A stretch of DNA of 64,000 nt, from positions 310,001 to 374,000 of the forward strand of contig NZ_CP039695.1 of NCBI RefSeq assembly GCF_005145025.1, given 5' to 3'. Origin of the DNA: Novosphingobium sp. EMRT-2. Lineage in GTDB: Bacteria; Pseudomonadota; Alphaproteobacteria; Sphingomonadales; Sphingomonadaceae. Made by a program: the position numbers and the translations under genes. Below are positions 41,425 to 50,303 of the stretch, one piece after another. The notes below the pieces were generated by a model. That model saw only the letters and a program-made list of their open reading frames with translations, searched no databases and had not been told where the DNA came from. Position 1 is the first letter of the stretch. Each line of letters begins with the position of its first letter.

Positions 41425-42771
41425 TCAGTCCGCCAGCAGCAGCACCGGCGTTTCGATCAGCTTCTTCACCTCCTGCACGAAGCTGGCGGCATCCCAGCCG
41501 TCCACGACACGATGATCGCAGCTGATCGAGATGTTCATCAGCTTGCGCTTCTCGATGCGTTCGCCACCCATGCCATCGGGCACGAACATCGGCCGCTCGA
41601 CGATCCGGTTCGGCCCGATGATCGCCACTTCCGGCCGGTTGATGACGGGAGTGGTGGCGATACCGCCCAGCGGCCCCAGCGAGGTGACCGTCAGCGTCGA
41701 GCCCGAGAGTTCGTCGGATTTCGCCGTGCCATTGCGCGCGGCTTCCGCCAGCCGGACGATCTCCCCCGCGAGCTGCCACAGGTTGCGGCTCTGCGCGTCG
41801 CGGATCACGGGGACCATCAGGCCGGTCGGGGTTTGCGTCGCCATGCCCAGATGGACCGCGCCATGGCGCGTCACCACGCCGGCTTCGTCGTCGTAACGCG
41901 CGTTGAGCATCGGGAAGCGGGGCAGAGTGCGGCAGATCGCCGCGATCAGCAGCGGCAGCATGGTCAGCTTGGGCTTGTCGCCGCGCGCGTTGTTCAATTG
42001 CGCGCGCATCGCTTCCAGCGCGGTGACGTCGCATTCCTCGACATAGGAGAAGTGCGGGATACTGCGCTTGGACGCGGCCATGTTCTCGGCGATACGGCGG
42101 CGCAGGCCGATGACCTTGACCACCTCGTCCCCGCGCGCCGCGCCCGCCGGACGATAGCCACCGGCGGCGTTGTAAGCGAGGAACTGGTCCAGGTCGGCAT
42201 GGCGGATGCGCCCTTCCTCGGACGGGCGGACCTGCGCCAGATCGATCCCCAGTTCCTTGGCGCGCTGGCGCACGGCGGGGCTGGCGAGGACTTTGGGGTG
42301 CGGGGTGGGTGTGGGCGCGGGGCCTTCGACAGGCTCAGGCTGAGCGGGGGTGGTGGGCGCGGTCTTCTCCCTCTCCCCCTCCAGGGGGAGAGGGTCGGGG
42401 AGAGGGGGCGTCTGCGCTTCGGCGCCAGTAGCGGTTGCGGAGGTGGACGTTGCGCCCCCCTCTCCCAACCCTCTCCCCCCGGCGGGGTGAGAGGGCTCTT
42501 GCGCGGCGCCAACCTCCGCGTCGTCCTCGCCCTCGGTCTCGATCACCACCAGCGGCGAGCCGATGGCAACCACGTCGCCCACGTCGCCCGCGACCTCGAT
42601 CACCACGCCGGAGACAGGGCTTTCCATCTCGACCGTGGCCTTGTCAGTCATCATGTCGGCCACGCGGCCGTCTTCCTCGATCCGGTCGCCGATCTTGACG
42701 TGCCAGGCGACGATTTCGGCTTCGGCGATGCCTTCTCCGATGTCGGGAAGGCGGAAAATGAACTTGCCCAT
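41425..42771 (-). CDS. bkdB: Branched-chain 2-oxoacid dehydrogenase E2 (dihydrolipoyl acyltransferase)
   Basis: A 448-residue protein. The lipoyl domain has the modified lysine in MMTDKATVEMESP. The E1/E3-binding domain covers VLASPAVRQRAKELGIDLAQ to GRIRHADLDQFL. The catalytic domain contains SIPHFSYVEECDVT and ends with DHRVVDGWDAASFVQEV, where His and Asp are catalytic. The linker (about residues 95-165) is proline rich and encoded by three palindromic repeat insertions. With bkdA1/bkdA2 upstream it oxidises keto acids from Leu, Ile and Val. E3 is not in the window. Confidence 0.93.
   Translation of the reverse strand: MGKFIFRLPDIGEGIAEAEIVAWHVKIGDRIEEDGRVADMMTDKATVEMESPVSGVVIEVAGDVGDVVAIGSPLVVIETEGEDDAEVGAAQEPSHPAGGRGLGEGGATSTSATATGAEAQTPPLPDPLPLEGEREKTAPTTPAQPEPVEGPAPTPTPHPKVLASPAVRQRAKELGIDLAQVRPSEEGRIRHADLDQFLAYNAAGGYRPAGAARGDEVVKVIGLRRRIAENMAASKRSIPHFSYVEECDVTALEAMRAQLNNARGDKPKLTMLPLLIAAICRTLPRFPMLNARYDDEAGVVTRHGAVHLGMATQTPTGLMVPVIRDAQSRNLWQLAGEIVRLAEAARNGTAKSDELSGSTLTVTSLGPLGGIATTPVINRPEVAIIGPNRIVERPMFVPDGMGGERIEKRKLMNISISCDHRVVDGWDAASFVQEVKKLIETPVLLLAD
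42323..42347. repeat. Repeat inside bkdB encoding QPEPVEG
   Basis: CCTTCGACAGGCTCAGGCTG and the next five bases form a partial palindrome that I recall as a common intergenic repeat in sphingomonads. Here it lies in frame inside bkdB and encodes QPEPVEG in the E2 linker. Confidence 0.6.
42369..42394. repeat. Perfect 12-bp palindrome inside bkdB
   Basis: CCCTCTCCCCCT (42369-42380) and its exact complement (42383-42394) are separated by two bases. Translated on the minus strand with its right flank, it gives PLPDPLPLEGERE. The palindrome is in frame and does not break the gene. Confidence 0.75.
42469..42495. repeat. Second copy of the CCCTCTCC palindrome inside bkdB
   Basis: CCCTCTCCCCCC and CGGGGTGAGAGGG form a near-perfect palindrome, related to the copy at 42369-42394. 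It encodes PSHPAGGRGLGEGG in the E2 linker, again in frame. Confidence 0.65.
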
Positions 42772-42776
42772 CGTGC

Positions 42777-43841
42777 TTACGCTTTCAGAAGACGATCGAC
42801 CGCCTCGCCAATGCGGACGGGACCGGGGAAATAGGCCCATTCAAGGCTGTGCGGATACGGCGTGTCGAAACCCGTCACGCGCTCGATCGGCGCCTCGAGA
42901 TGATAGAAGCAGCGCTCCTGTACCAGCGCGGAGAGTTCGGCGCCGAAACCGGAGGTGCGCGTCGCTTCGTGGACGATCAGGCACTTGCCCGTCTTGCGCA
43001 CCGATTGCTCGATCGTCTCGATGTCGAGCGGAACCAGCGTGCGCAGGTCGATGATCTCTGCATCGACGCCCTTTTCGCGCAGCACCGCCTCGGCGACGTG
43101 GACCATCGTGCCATAGGCCAGCACCGTCACCGCCTCGCCAGGGCGCACGATGCGCGCCTTGCCGAGCGGGATCGCATAATAGCCTTCGGGCACCGCGCTG
43201 TCGGGATGGCGGCTCCATGGTTCCACCGGCTTGTCGTAATAGCCGTTGAAGGGGCCGTTGTAGATGCGCTTGGGCTCGAAGAAGATCACCGGGTCGTTGT
43301 CCTCGATCGCGGCGATCAGCAGGCCCTTGGCATCGTGCGGCGTGCTGGGCACCACGGTCTTGATCCCGGCGACGTGGGTGAACAATGCCTCCGGGCTCTG
43401 GCTATGGGTCTGCCCGCCGAAGATGCCGCCACCGAAGGGCGAGCGCACCGTCAGCGGCGCGATGAAGCCGCCGGCGGAGCGGTAGCGCAGCCGCGCCGCT
43501 TCCGAAACGAGCTGGTCCAGCCCTGGATAGATATAGTCGGCGAACTGAATTTCCGGCACCGGGCGCAGGCCATAGGCGCCCATGCCCACGGCCACGCCAA
43601 TGATCCCGCATTCGCTGATCGGCGTATCGAACACGCGCGTCTTGCCGTACTTCTTCTGCAGGCCCGCCGTCGCGCGGAACACGCCGCCGAAATAGCCGAC
43701 GTCCTCGCCCATCACGACAACGTCGGGATCGCGTTCCATCATCAGGTCGAGCGCGTCATTGATCGCCTCGATCATGTTGAGCCGCCGCGTCGGCGCTTCG
43801 GCCAGCGACACGGGTGCTTCCTCGGTCATCGGTTCGCTCAC
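42777..43841 (-). CDS. bkdA2: Branched-chain 2-oxoacid dehydrogenase E1 beta
   Basis: A 354-residue protein. The start is a GTG at 43841 that overlaps the bkdA1 stop as GTGA, with GGGAGAG upstream; an ATG at 43829 is the alternative. Motifs are VVVMGEDVGYFGGVF, VFDTPISECGIIGVAVGMGA, SPFGGGIFGGQTHSQSPEAL and VHEATRTSGFGAELSAL. It forms the alpha2beta2 thiamine-diphosphate E1 with bkdA1 and passes the acyl group to the E2 encoded five bases further on. Confidence 0.94.
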   Translation of the reverse strand: MSEPMTEEAPVSLAEAPTRRLNMIEAINDALDLMMERDPDVVVMGEDVGYFGGVFRATAGLQKKYGKTRVFDTPISECGIIGVAVGMGAYGLRPVPEIQFADYIYPGLDQLVSEAARLRYRSAGGFIAPLTVRSPFGGGIFGGQTHSQSPEALFTHVAGIKTVVPSTPHDAKGLLIAAIEDNDPVIFFEPKRIYNGPFNGYYDKPVEPWSRHPDSAVPEGYYAIPLGKARIVRPGEAVTVLAYGTMVHVAEAVLREKGVDAEIIDLRTLVPLDIETIEQSVRKTGKCLIVHEATRTSGFGAELSALVQERCFYHLEAPIERVTGFDTPYPHSLEWAYFPGPVRIGEAVDRLLKA

Positions 43842-45169
43842 CGGCCGCTCTCCCGCCAGCTTTCGTCGGACCATTCCGGCCACTTGATCCGCCGTTCGCG
43901 GATCGCCTGCTCGCTCTGTTCCCGAAGGTGCCAGGGCAGTTCCTCGAACACGTCCTCGAACATCGTATGGAACGGGTGGTGCAAGCCGTGGCCCAGCACG
44001 CCGTTCTTTTCCGCCTCGCGCGTGGCGGCCTTGACCAGATCGACCAGTTCGCGGTCCATGGCCGCGTGCTGTTCCTCCGACCATTCGCCCAGCGCGATCA
44101 GGTGGCGCAGCAGCCGCGTGACCGGATCGCCCAGCGGCCATTCCTCGCGCTCCTGCGCGGAGCGGTACTGGGTGGGATCGTCCGACGTGGAATGCCCTTC
44201 GGCGCGATAGGTGAAATGCTCGATCAGCGTCGGACCGGCGTTGGCGCGGGCGCGGTTCGCGGCCCATTGCGTCGCGGCATAGACCGCCAGCGGATCGTTG
44301 CCATCCACGCGCAATCCGGCGATGCCATAGCCAATCGCGCGCGCGGCAAAGGTGGTCCGTTCCGCCCCGGCAAAGCCCGAGAAGCTGGAAATGGCCCACT
44401 GGTTGTTGACGACGTTGAAGATGACCGGCGCGTTATAGACGGCGGCAAAGGTCATCGCGGAGTGGAAATCGCCTTCCGCCGTCGATCCTTCGCCGATCCA
44501 GGTGGCCGCGATGCGGGTATCGCCCTTGATCGCGCTGGCCATGGCCCAGCCCACCGCCTGCGGGTATTGCGTGGCGAGGTTGCCGGAGATCGTGAAGAAC
44601 GCATGCTCCGGCGCCGAATACATGATCGGGAGCTGGCGCCCCTTCAGCTTGTCCGCGCGGTTCGAATATATCTGGTTGATCATCTCCACCAGCGGATAAC
44701 CGCGCGTAATCAGGATGCCCTGTTGGCGATAGCTGGGGAACACAATGTCATCGTGCGCCAGCGCCATCGCCGGGGCGATCGAGGTAGCCTCTTCGCCCGT
44801 GCACTTCATGTAGAAGCTGGTCTTGCCCTGCCGCTGGCCGCGATACATGCGATCGTCGAACGCGCGCGTCAGCGCCATCATGCGCAGCATCCGCCGCAGC
44901 GTTTCGGCATCCAGCTTCGGGTTCCACGGCCCCACCGCGCGGTTCTCGTCATCGAGCACGCGCACGAGATCGAGGCACAGCGGATGCGTTTCGGACGCGG
45001 CGCAGCTTTCGTCGGGCCGGGGCTGCGCACCCGCCGGTGGAACCTTGATGTGGCTATAATCGACCGTGTCACCCGGCCGGAATTTCGGTTCGGGTACGTG
45101 TAGCGACAAGGGCGGCAGGTTGCCGTGCCCTTGGGTTCCCGTCGCCCCGGGGGCGCCCGCGTCGGTCAT
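43838..45169 (-). CDS. bkdA1: Branched-chain 2-oxoacid dehydrogenase E1 alpha
   Basis: A 443-residue protein with the long N-terminal extension typical of BkdA1 (PLSLHVPEPKFRPGDTVDYS) rather than of pyruvate dehydrogenase. The core is MALTRAFDDRMYRGQRQGKT and the thiamine diphosphate motif from IGEGSTAEGDFHSAM to NNQWAIS. The phosphorylation-loop-like segment YRAEGHSTSDDPTQYRSAQE is present. This extension is the reason for calling the operon bkd. An AT-rich upstream region (45245-45300) may hold its promoter. It is the first gene of the bkd operon and lies downstream of thyA on the same strand. Confidence 0.93.
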   Translation of the reverse strand: MTDAGAPGATGTQGHGNLPPLSLHVPEPKFRPGDTVDYSHIKVPPAGAQPRPDESCAASETHPLCLDLVRVLDDENRAVGPWNPKLDAETLRRMLRMMALTRAFDDRMYRGQRQGKTSFYMKCTGEEATSIAPAMALAHDDIVFPSYRQQGILITRGYPLVEMINQIYSNRADKLKGRQLPIMYSAPEHAFFTISGNLATQYPQAVGWAMASAIKGDTRIAATWIGEGSTAEGDFHSAMTFAAVYNAPVIFNVVNNQWAISSFSGFAGAERTTFAARAIGYGIAGLRVDGNDPLAVYAATQWAANRARANAGPTLIEHFTYRAEGHSTSDDPTQYRSAQEREEWPLGDPVTRLLRHLIALGEWSEEQHAAMDRELVDLVKAATREAEKNGVLGHGLHHPFHTMFEDVFEELPWHLREQSEQAIRERRIKWPEWSDESWRESGR

Positions 45170-45312
45170 GCTCGCAGATCCAGCATCGATGTCTCTCCCG
45201 CACGCTTGAACGCGCGACTCGCGGTCGCGATCAGCTCGGTGCAAAATTACTCAACGATGTTATTTTATTTCAAAGCTGCGCACAAGAGAAACAAGTGCGA
45301 CTTCATGTCACC

Positions 45313-46278
45313 TCATACCGCGACCGGTGCCGCGATGTGCGCGGCGGGCTGGTAATCGCGCACCACGAAGTCCTCGATGCGGTAGTCGAATATCGAATCC
45401 GGCCGGCGCGCGATGTCCAGCCGCGGATCGCCTGCGGGCGTCCGGGCGATCTGCGCTTCCACCAGATCGGCATGGTTGAGATAGAGGTGCACGTCGCCGC
45501 CCATCCACACCAGTTCACCCGGCTCCAGATCGCACTGCTGCGCCAGCATGCGCAGGAACAGCGCCGCGCCCCACAGGTTGAACGGCAGCCCCAGCGCCAC
45601 GTCGCAACTGCGCTGGTAGAGCAGGCCCGACAGGCGGTCGCCCGAAACGTGGAACTGGTAGGTCTTGTGGCACGGCGGCAGCGCCATGGCGTCAAGCTCG
45701 GCCACGTTCCAGCCTTCGACGATATGGCGGCGGCTGCCGGGATTGGTGCGCAGGCTGCGCACGACATCGGCCACCTGGTTCACGCCATGTTCGCGCCGCC
45801 AGAACGCGCCCTGGCCGTCCGGTTCGTAAACCGGCCAGTCGACCCATTGCTTGCCATAGACCGGGCCGAGATCGCCCCACTGCGCGGCAAAGGCTTCGTC
45901 AGCCACGATCCGCGCGGAAAAGTCGGCGCGGCTGATCGGATCACCGGTTTCGCGGCGGTAGCGGTCGAGCGGCCAGTCGGTCCAGATTTCCACGCCCTGC
46001 GCGCAGAGCGCGCGGATGTTGGTGTCGCCGGTCAGGAACCACAGGAATTCGCGCGTGGCGGTCTTCCAGAACACGCGCTTGGTGGTGAGCAATGGCATGC
46101 GCCCGTCCGACAGGTCGAACCGCAGTTCCGCGCCGAACACCGATCGCGTGCCGATGCCGGTGCGATCCACGCGCTCGTCGCCCTGTTCCCAGATGCGGCG
46201 CATCAGGTCGAGATATTGCCATTCGTAGTGCGGCGCTTCGCGCGAAGGCGAGGAATCGGGTCGGAGCACGGAAGCCAT
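45313..46278 (-). CDS. thyA: Thymidylate synthase ThyA
   Basis: A 321-residue folate-dependent enzyme that makes dTMP. It has RTGIGTRSVFGAELRFDLSD at the N-terminus, TKRVFWKTATREFLWFLTGD, the catalytic Cys in ALPPCHKTYQFHVSGDRLSG, and LYQRSCDVALGLPFNLWGAA. The substrate loop GGDVHLYLNHADLVEAQIAR is intact. The length is above E. coli ThyA (264) because of an insert near residues 105-150, which is common in this group. Confidence 0.97.
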   Translation of the reverse strand: MASVLRPDSSPSREAPHYEWQYLDLMRRIWEQGDERVDRTGIGTRSVFGAELRFDLSDGRMPLLTTKRVFWKTATREFLWFLTGDTNIRALCAQGVEIWTDWPLDRYRRETGDPISRADFSARIVADEAFAAQWGDLGPVYGKQWVDWPVYEPDGQGAFWRREHGVNQVADVVRSLRTNPGSRRHIVEGWNVAELDAMALPPCHKTYQFHVSGDRLSGLLYQRSCDVALGLPFNLWGAALFLRMLAQQCDLEPGELVWMGGDVHLYLNHADLVEAQIARTPAGDPRLDIARRPDSIFDYRIEDFVVRDYQPAAHIAAPVAV

Positions 46279-46437
46279 GGATCGAACCTAGGCGTCGATC
46301 GCCGCAGGCGCAAAGGGAGGCTGAATTTTAGCCGGTGGGAATGTGGAAAAACTTTTCGATTGCCCGCTTGCCACCCGTGGAACCGCCGCCTATAGGGCGC
46401 GCCTGCCTCGCAGCCGGGTGACCGGCGGCGGATCGGT

Positions 46438-46514
46438 CGGGGAGTAGCTCAGCCTGGTAGAGCACTGTCTTCGGGAGGCAGGGGCCGGAGGTTCGAATCC
46501 TCTCTCCCCGACCA
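46438..46514 (+). tRNA. tRNA-Pro (CGG)
   Basis: A 77-nt cloverleaf with encoded CCA. The acceptor CGGGGAG pairs with CTCCCCG. The anticodon stem CTGTC/GGCAG frames the loop TTCGGGA (anticodon CGG). T-loop GGTTCGAATCC. Confidence 0.95.
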
Positions 46515-46564
46515 TTTCACTTCATTTTTAGAGCGTGAAGCCGCTTTCGCGGCGGCGCGGGGCC

Positions 46565-46786
46565 TCAGCCCCAGCGGCCGGTTTCCATCCAGATCAGATA
46601 GCGCCGCAGCGGCAGCAGCCAGATCGTGCCCAGCACGATGTAGATCGGTGTCTGCACCAGCACCGGCAGCCTGCCGATCGGCGTCGAAAGACCGGCTACG
46701 ATCACGGCATAGACCAGCAGCGCGATGAATAGCGCCAGAATCCCCACAGGCTTGCGCCACGTCGGTTTTGTCTCGCCCGGCTTCAT
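46565..46786 (-). CDS. DUF2842-family small membrane protein
   Basis: A 73-residue protein with two membrane helices (GILALFIALLVYAVIVAGLS and QTPIYIVLGTIWLLPLRRYL) and a C-terminal WMETGRW, the pattern of DUF2842. It overlaps the fthC stop as ATGA, with GGAGGAG upstream. The function is unknown. The linkage to fthC is common in Sphingomonadales as far as I recall. Confidence 0.85.
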   Translation of the reverse strand: MKPGETKPTWRKPVGILALFIALLVYAVIVAGLSTPIGRLPVLVQTPIYIVLGTIWLLPLRRYLIWMETGRWG

Positions 46787-47397
46787 CGATGCTCCTCCCA
46801 CGGGCCATAGAGCCGTGTCGGCGTGACCACGGCATGCAGCGAGCGGTCGTGCGGTTCGCGCGGCAGGTCGTCGGCCAGCTGGCAATCCCAGGCGAGGCCA
46901 ATGGCCTTCGTTTGCGGGTGCGCTTCTAGCCAGCGATCATAGTGCCCGCCGCCCTGGCCAAGCCGGCCGCCATCGGCGGTGAAGCCCACCAGCGGCACGA
47001 ACAGGACATCAGGCACCACGTCCTCGGCCTCGTCGGTGGGCTGGTGCGTGCCGTAAGGCCCCGGCTCCAGCAAATCATCGAGATGCGGGCTCGCCCAGGT
47101 GCGGAAGCGCATTGGCGCTGCGCGCGTAGCGAAGTGGGGCAGGGCGATAGTGTGGCCGGCATCGTGGAAGAACCGGGCGTAGCCACCTGCCGGCGCCTCT
47201 TCCGCGTTGGCCATGTAAAGGCCCACGGCCTGCCCCGGTTGGACCAGATCGGCCACGGGGCGTGGCGGGCGCATCAGCATCAGCGCGCGCACGCGCGGGT
47301 CCAGCGCGGCGACATGCGCGCGCCGCGCGGTGCGCAGTTCCTTGCGCAAGGCCGTCTTGGCCATGGCGGTTTCAGCGGGGGAAGGCGGTTGAGTCAT
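46783..47397 (-). CDS. fthC: 5-formyltetrahydrofolate cyclo-ligase
   Basis: A 204-residue enzyme that returns 5-formyl-THF to the folate pool. It has the N-terminal LRKELRTARRAHVAAL, VPDVLFVPLVGFTADGGRLG followed by QGGGHYDRWL (the ATP/substrate motif), and a C-terminal HDRSLHAVVTPTRLYG. It is downstream of zapA with a structured gap between, the same order as E. coli zapA-ssrS-fau, which supports a 6S RNA in the gap. Confidence 0.93.
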   Translation of the reverse strand: MTQPPSPAETAMAKTALRKELRTARRAHVAALDPRVRALMLMRPPRPVADLVQPGQAVGLYMANAEEAPAGGYARFFHDAGHTIALPHFATRAAPMRFRTWASPHLDDLLEPGPYGTHQPTDEAEDVVPDVLFVPLVGFTADGGRLGQGGGHYDRWLEAHPQTKAIGLAWDCQLADDLPREPHDRSLHAVVTPTRLYGPWEEHR

Positions 47398-47406
47398 GGA
47401 CGGGAT

Positions 47407-47515
47407 GGGGGTGACGGGTCCACCATGGGTCGGTTTCCGGGAAAATCCTCTGACGCCTCAACGTCAGGTGGGGACCATGTACCACTGGCCAGGGCCAGGG
47501 CAGGGACAGCCCCCG
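47407..47515 (-). ncRNA. ssrS: Candidate 6S RNA (ssrS)
   Basis: The gap lies between zapA and fthC, the classical 6S RNA site. On the minus strand TATAAG (47523-47528) is followed seven to eight bases later by GGGGG (47514-47510), which can pair with CCCCC (47411-47407) as a closing stem. GTCC/GGAC pairs just inside, and a perfect apical hairpin CTGACG/CGTCAG (47464-47448) lies within. The length of about 109 nt is short for 6S RNA, so the 5' end could be further upstream. Evidence is context plus hand folding. Confidence 0.4.
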
Positions 47516-47603
47516 TGGATTGCTTATAGCCTCAGGGATGTTTCATGCGGCTCGTGCCGGGCAGATCCCGTCGCCCCTGATGTAGGGCGTCCGTGCTCCG
47601 GGC

Positions 47604-47927
47604 TCAAGATGGCTGTTCGATCTGCTGCGCCAGTTTTTCCACGCGCTCGGCCAGCGCCTGCACCCGCGCGACCACGCTGGCGGGCGCTTCTGCGGAAGGG
47701 ACCTCCCCGGCAGGAGGAGGCGCCTTGCGGTGCTCCTCGTGCAGTTCGTCGGCCAGGAACAGCGCGGCATAGAGCATCATGCGCGATTCGCTCTGCCCGG
47801 CGGCCGCACCCAGCTTGCGCACGCGCTCGTCGATCATCCGCCCCAGCATTTCGAGATGCGCTTCCTCGCCCTCGGCGCAGGCGACGGTGAACGGGCGGCC
47901 CCCGATCTGGAGCGATACGTTGCTCAT
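47604..47927 (-). CDS. zapA: ZapA, FtsZ-ring stabilising protein
   Basis: A 107-residue protein starting MSNVSLQIGGRPFTVACAEG, with the ZapA core GEEAHLEMLGRMIDERVRKL and MMLYAALFLADELHEEHR. The C-terminal coiled coil is VVARVQALAERVEKLAQQIE. ZapA cross-links FtsZ filaments at mid-cell. The start overlaps the stop of the upstream small coiled-coil gene as ATGA. Confidence 0.94.
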   Translation of the reverse strand: MSNVSLQIGGRPFTVACAEGEEAHLEMLGRMIDERVRKLGAAAGQSESRMMLYAALFLADELHEEHRKAPPPAGEVPSAEAPASVVARVQALAERVEKLAQQIEQPS

Positions 47928-48139
47928 TTGGGAATCCCCGCCAGCAGCAGATCGAGCTGTTGCAGCTCTTCCGCCACCTTGTCCTTCAGCTTGCGATGCC
48001 GGGTTTTCAAGGCCTTCAGTTCGACGGTGACCTCCGCTTCGGCGGAGGCGGCCGTGCGCAGCGCGGCGACTCCCGCTTCCAGCCGGGCCAGGGCTTGCTC
48101 GATCTGGTCGAGCGCTGCGTTCAATGCTTCGGTCGCCAT
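47924..48139 (-). CDS. Small coiled-coil protein coupled to zapA
   Basis: A 71-residue, mostly helical protein (LNAALDQIEQALARLEAGVA, then ELKALKTRHRKLKDKVAEEL). It resembles DUF4164-type proteins and sits directly upstream of zapA with an ATGA overlap. A cell-division accessory role like ZapB is plausible from shape and context but not shown. Confidence 0.75.
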   Translation of the reverse strand: MATEALNAALDQIEQALARLEAGVAALRTAASAEAEVTVELKALKTRHRKLKDKVAEELQQLDLLLAGIPK

Positions 48140-48316
48140 GAACAAGCGCTAGCATAAACGGTTGGCGTCGCAATATATCGCGGGAATTGTTCCCCAACTG
48201 TATCATCGTGCGACCGGTCGCGCTTGACCTGCAACGGTCCCGTGACCAAAGAGGCCCCGCTCCGAATCATCAGGAATTCGCGCGGTGGCGCGACAGGGAA
48301 GGGCTTTTTTCAAGCG

Positions 48317-50284
48317 ATGACACGCGATCCCTCCGCGCTGGCTCCCATGGCCAACGCGATCCGTGCGCTTGCCATGGACGCGGTTCAGGCAGCCAACTCG
48401 GGTCACCCCGGCATGCCCATGGGCATGGCCGATGTCGCCACGGTGCTGTGGACGCAGTTCCTCAAGCACGATCCTTCCCAGCCGAAATGGTCCGATCGCG
48501 ATCGCTTCGTGCTGTCGGCCGGCCACGGCTCGATGCTCATCTACGCGCTGCTGCACCTGACCGGGTACGAAGCGCCGACGATGGACGACATCCGCAACTT
48601 CCGCCAGATGACCAGCCCTTGCGCCGGGCACCCGGAAAACTTCCTGCTCGAAGGCGTGGAATGCACTACCGGCCCGCTGGGGCAGGGCCTGGCGATGGCC
48701 GTGGGCATGGCGATGGCGGAACGCCACCTCAATGCCACGTTCGGCGACGATCTGGTCGATCACCGCACCTGGGTGGTTGCGGGCGACGGCTGCCTGATGG
48801 AAGGCATCAACCACGAGGCGATCGGCCTTGCCGCCACGCTGAAGCTGGGCCGTCTCAACGTGCTGTGGGACGATAACAAGATCACCATCGACGGCGATAC
48901 CTCACTGTCGACGAGCGAGGACATCCTTGCACGCTATGCCGCGACGGGATGGCACGTCGGCTCGTGCGATGGCCACGATTTCGCCGACATTGCCCGCGCG
49001 CTGGCCGAAGCGGCCGCCGATCCGCGTCCGTCGCTGGTCGCCTGCCGCACGATCATCGGCAAGGGCGCGCCCAACAAGCAGGGCAGCCACAGCGTGCATG
49101 GCGCGGCGCTGGGCGCCGACGAAATCGCCGCCGCGCGCGAATACCTCGGCTGGACGGCCGCTCCGTTCGAAATCCCGGCGGACATCCTCGCTAACTGGCG
49201 CGCTGCCGGTGCGGCGGGCAAGACTGCCCGCGCGGAATGGGAAGCGCGCGCCGCCGGCCATCCGCAGGCCGCCGAACTCGCCCGCCGCATGGCCGGCGAA
49301 CTGCCCGCCGAGACCGGCTTCGACGCCTACATCCAGTCGCTGATCGCCAACCCGCCCAAGGTTGCGACCCGCAAGTCCAGCGAAATGGCGCTGGAAGCGC
49401 TGACCGCCGCGATCCCTGAAATGGTTGGCGGTTCGGCCGACCTCACCGGCTCGAACAACACCAAGACCAAGTCGACCCCGCCGTTCAACGCCGACAACTA
49501 CGACGGCCGCTATGTCTATTACGGCATTCGCGAGTTCGGCATGGCCACCGCGATGAACGGCATGGCGCTGCACGGCGGCGTGATCCCCTATGGCGGCACG
49601 TTCCTGGTGTTCTCGGACTACTGCCGCAACGCGGTGCGCCTCTCGGCGCTCCAGCATCAGCGCGTGGTCTATGTGTTCACGCACGATTCGATCGGCCTTG
49701 GCGAGGACGGCCCGACCCACCAGCCGGTCGAGCACGTCATGTCGCTGCGCATGATCCCGAACCTGCTGGTGTTCCGCCCGGCCGACGCCATCGAGACGGC
49801 GGAAGCCTGGGCGATCGCGCTGGCCAGCAAGGATCGCCCCACCGTTCTCGCGCTGACACGCCAGAATCTGCCGCCGGTGCGGTTCGATGCCGAAATGAAG
49901 AGCGCGAAGGGGGCCTATCGCCTCGTCGCCGCCGAAGCCGCGCGCAAGGTCGTGCTGCTGGCCACCGGTTCGGAAGTCGCGCTTGCCAAGGACGTGGCCG
50001 CTGCGCTCGAAGCGCAGGGCATCGGCGCCGATGTCGTTTCGGTCCCGTGCTGGGAACTGTTCGACGAACAGGACGCGGCCTACCGCGCTGATCTGCTACC
50101 GGCCGATGCGCTCAAGGTCTCGATCGAGGCCGGCGTCACGCTGGGATGGCAGAAGTATGTCGGCGATGGCCTGACCATCGGCATGGACACGTTCGGCGCT
50201 TCCGCGCCGGCGGAAGTGCTGTTCGATCACTTCGGCTTTGCCGTGGACAAGATCGTTCCCAAGATTCTTTCTCGAATTTCGTAA
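48317..50284 (+). CDS. tkt: Transketolase
   Basis: A 655-residue thiamine-diphosphate enzyme of the pentose phosphate pathway. It has [20 protein letters not shown], the cofactor motif [15 protein letters not shown] to LWDDNKI, and [20 protein letters not shown]. Substrate-binding [19 protein letters not shown] is also present. The ATG at 48317 opens [20 protein letters not shown], the usual start. It leads a co-directional cluster with gap, pgk and aldolase (20 bp to gap). Confidence 0.97.
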   Translation: MTRDPSALAPMANAIRALAMDAVQAANSGHPGMPMGMADVATVLWTQFLKHDPSQPKWSDRDRFVLSAGHGSMLIYALLHLTGYEAPTMDDIRNFRQMTSPCAGHPENFLLEGVECTTGPLGQGLAMAVGMAMAERHLNATFGDDLVDHRTWVVAGDGCLMEGINHEAIGLAATLKLGRLNVLWDDNKITIDGDTSLSTSEDILARYAATGWHVGSCDGHDFADIARALAEAAADPRPSLVACRTIIGKGAPNKQGSHSVHGAALGADEIAAAREYLGWTAAPFEIPADILANWRAAGAAGKTARAEWEARAAGHPQAAELARRMAGELPAETGFDAYIQSLIANPPKVATRKSSEMALEALTAAIPEMVGGSADLTGSNNTKTKSTPPFNADNYDGRYVYYGIREFGMATAMNGMALHGGVIPYGGTFLVFSDYCRNAVRLSALQHQRVVYVFTHDSIGLGEDGPTHQPVEHVMSLRMIPNLLVFRPADAIETAEAWAIALASKDRPTVLALTRQNLPPVRFDAEMKSAKGAYRLVAAEAARKVVLLATGSEVALAKDVAAALEAQGIGADVVSVPCWELFDEQDAAYRADLLPADALKVSIEAGVTLGWQKYVGDGLTIGMDTFGASAPAEVLFDHFGFAVDKIVPKILSRIS

Positions 50285-50303
50285 TTTATCAGGAGAAGTT
50301 GAC

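Noticed and set aside
41425..42771. Pyruvate dehydrogenase E2 instead of branched-chain E2
   Set aside because: The E1 alpha next door has the long BkdA1-type N-terminal extension and the E1 alpha/beta/E2 order fits bkd; a pyruvate role cannot be fully excluded without E1 alignments.
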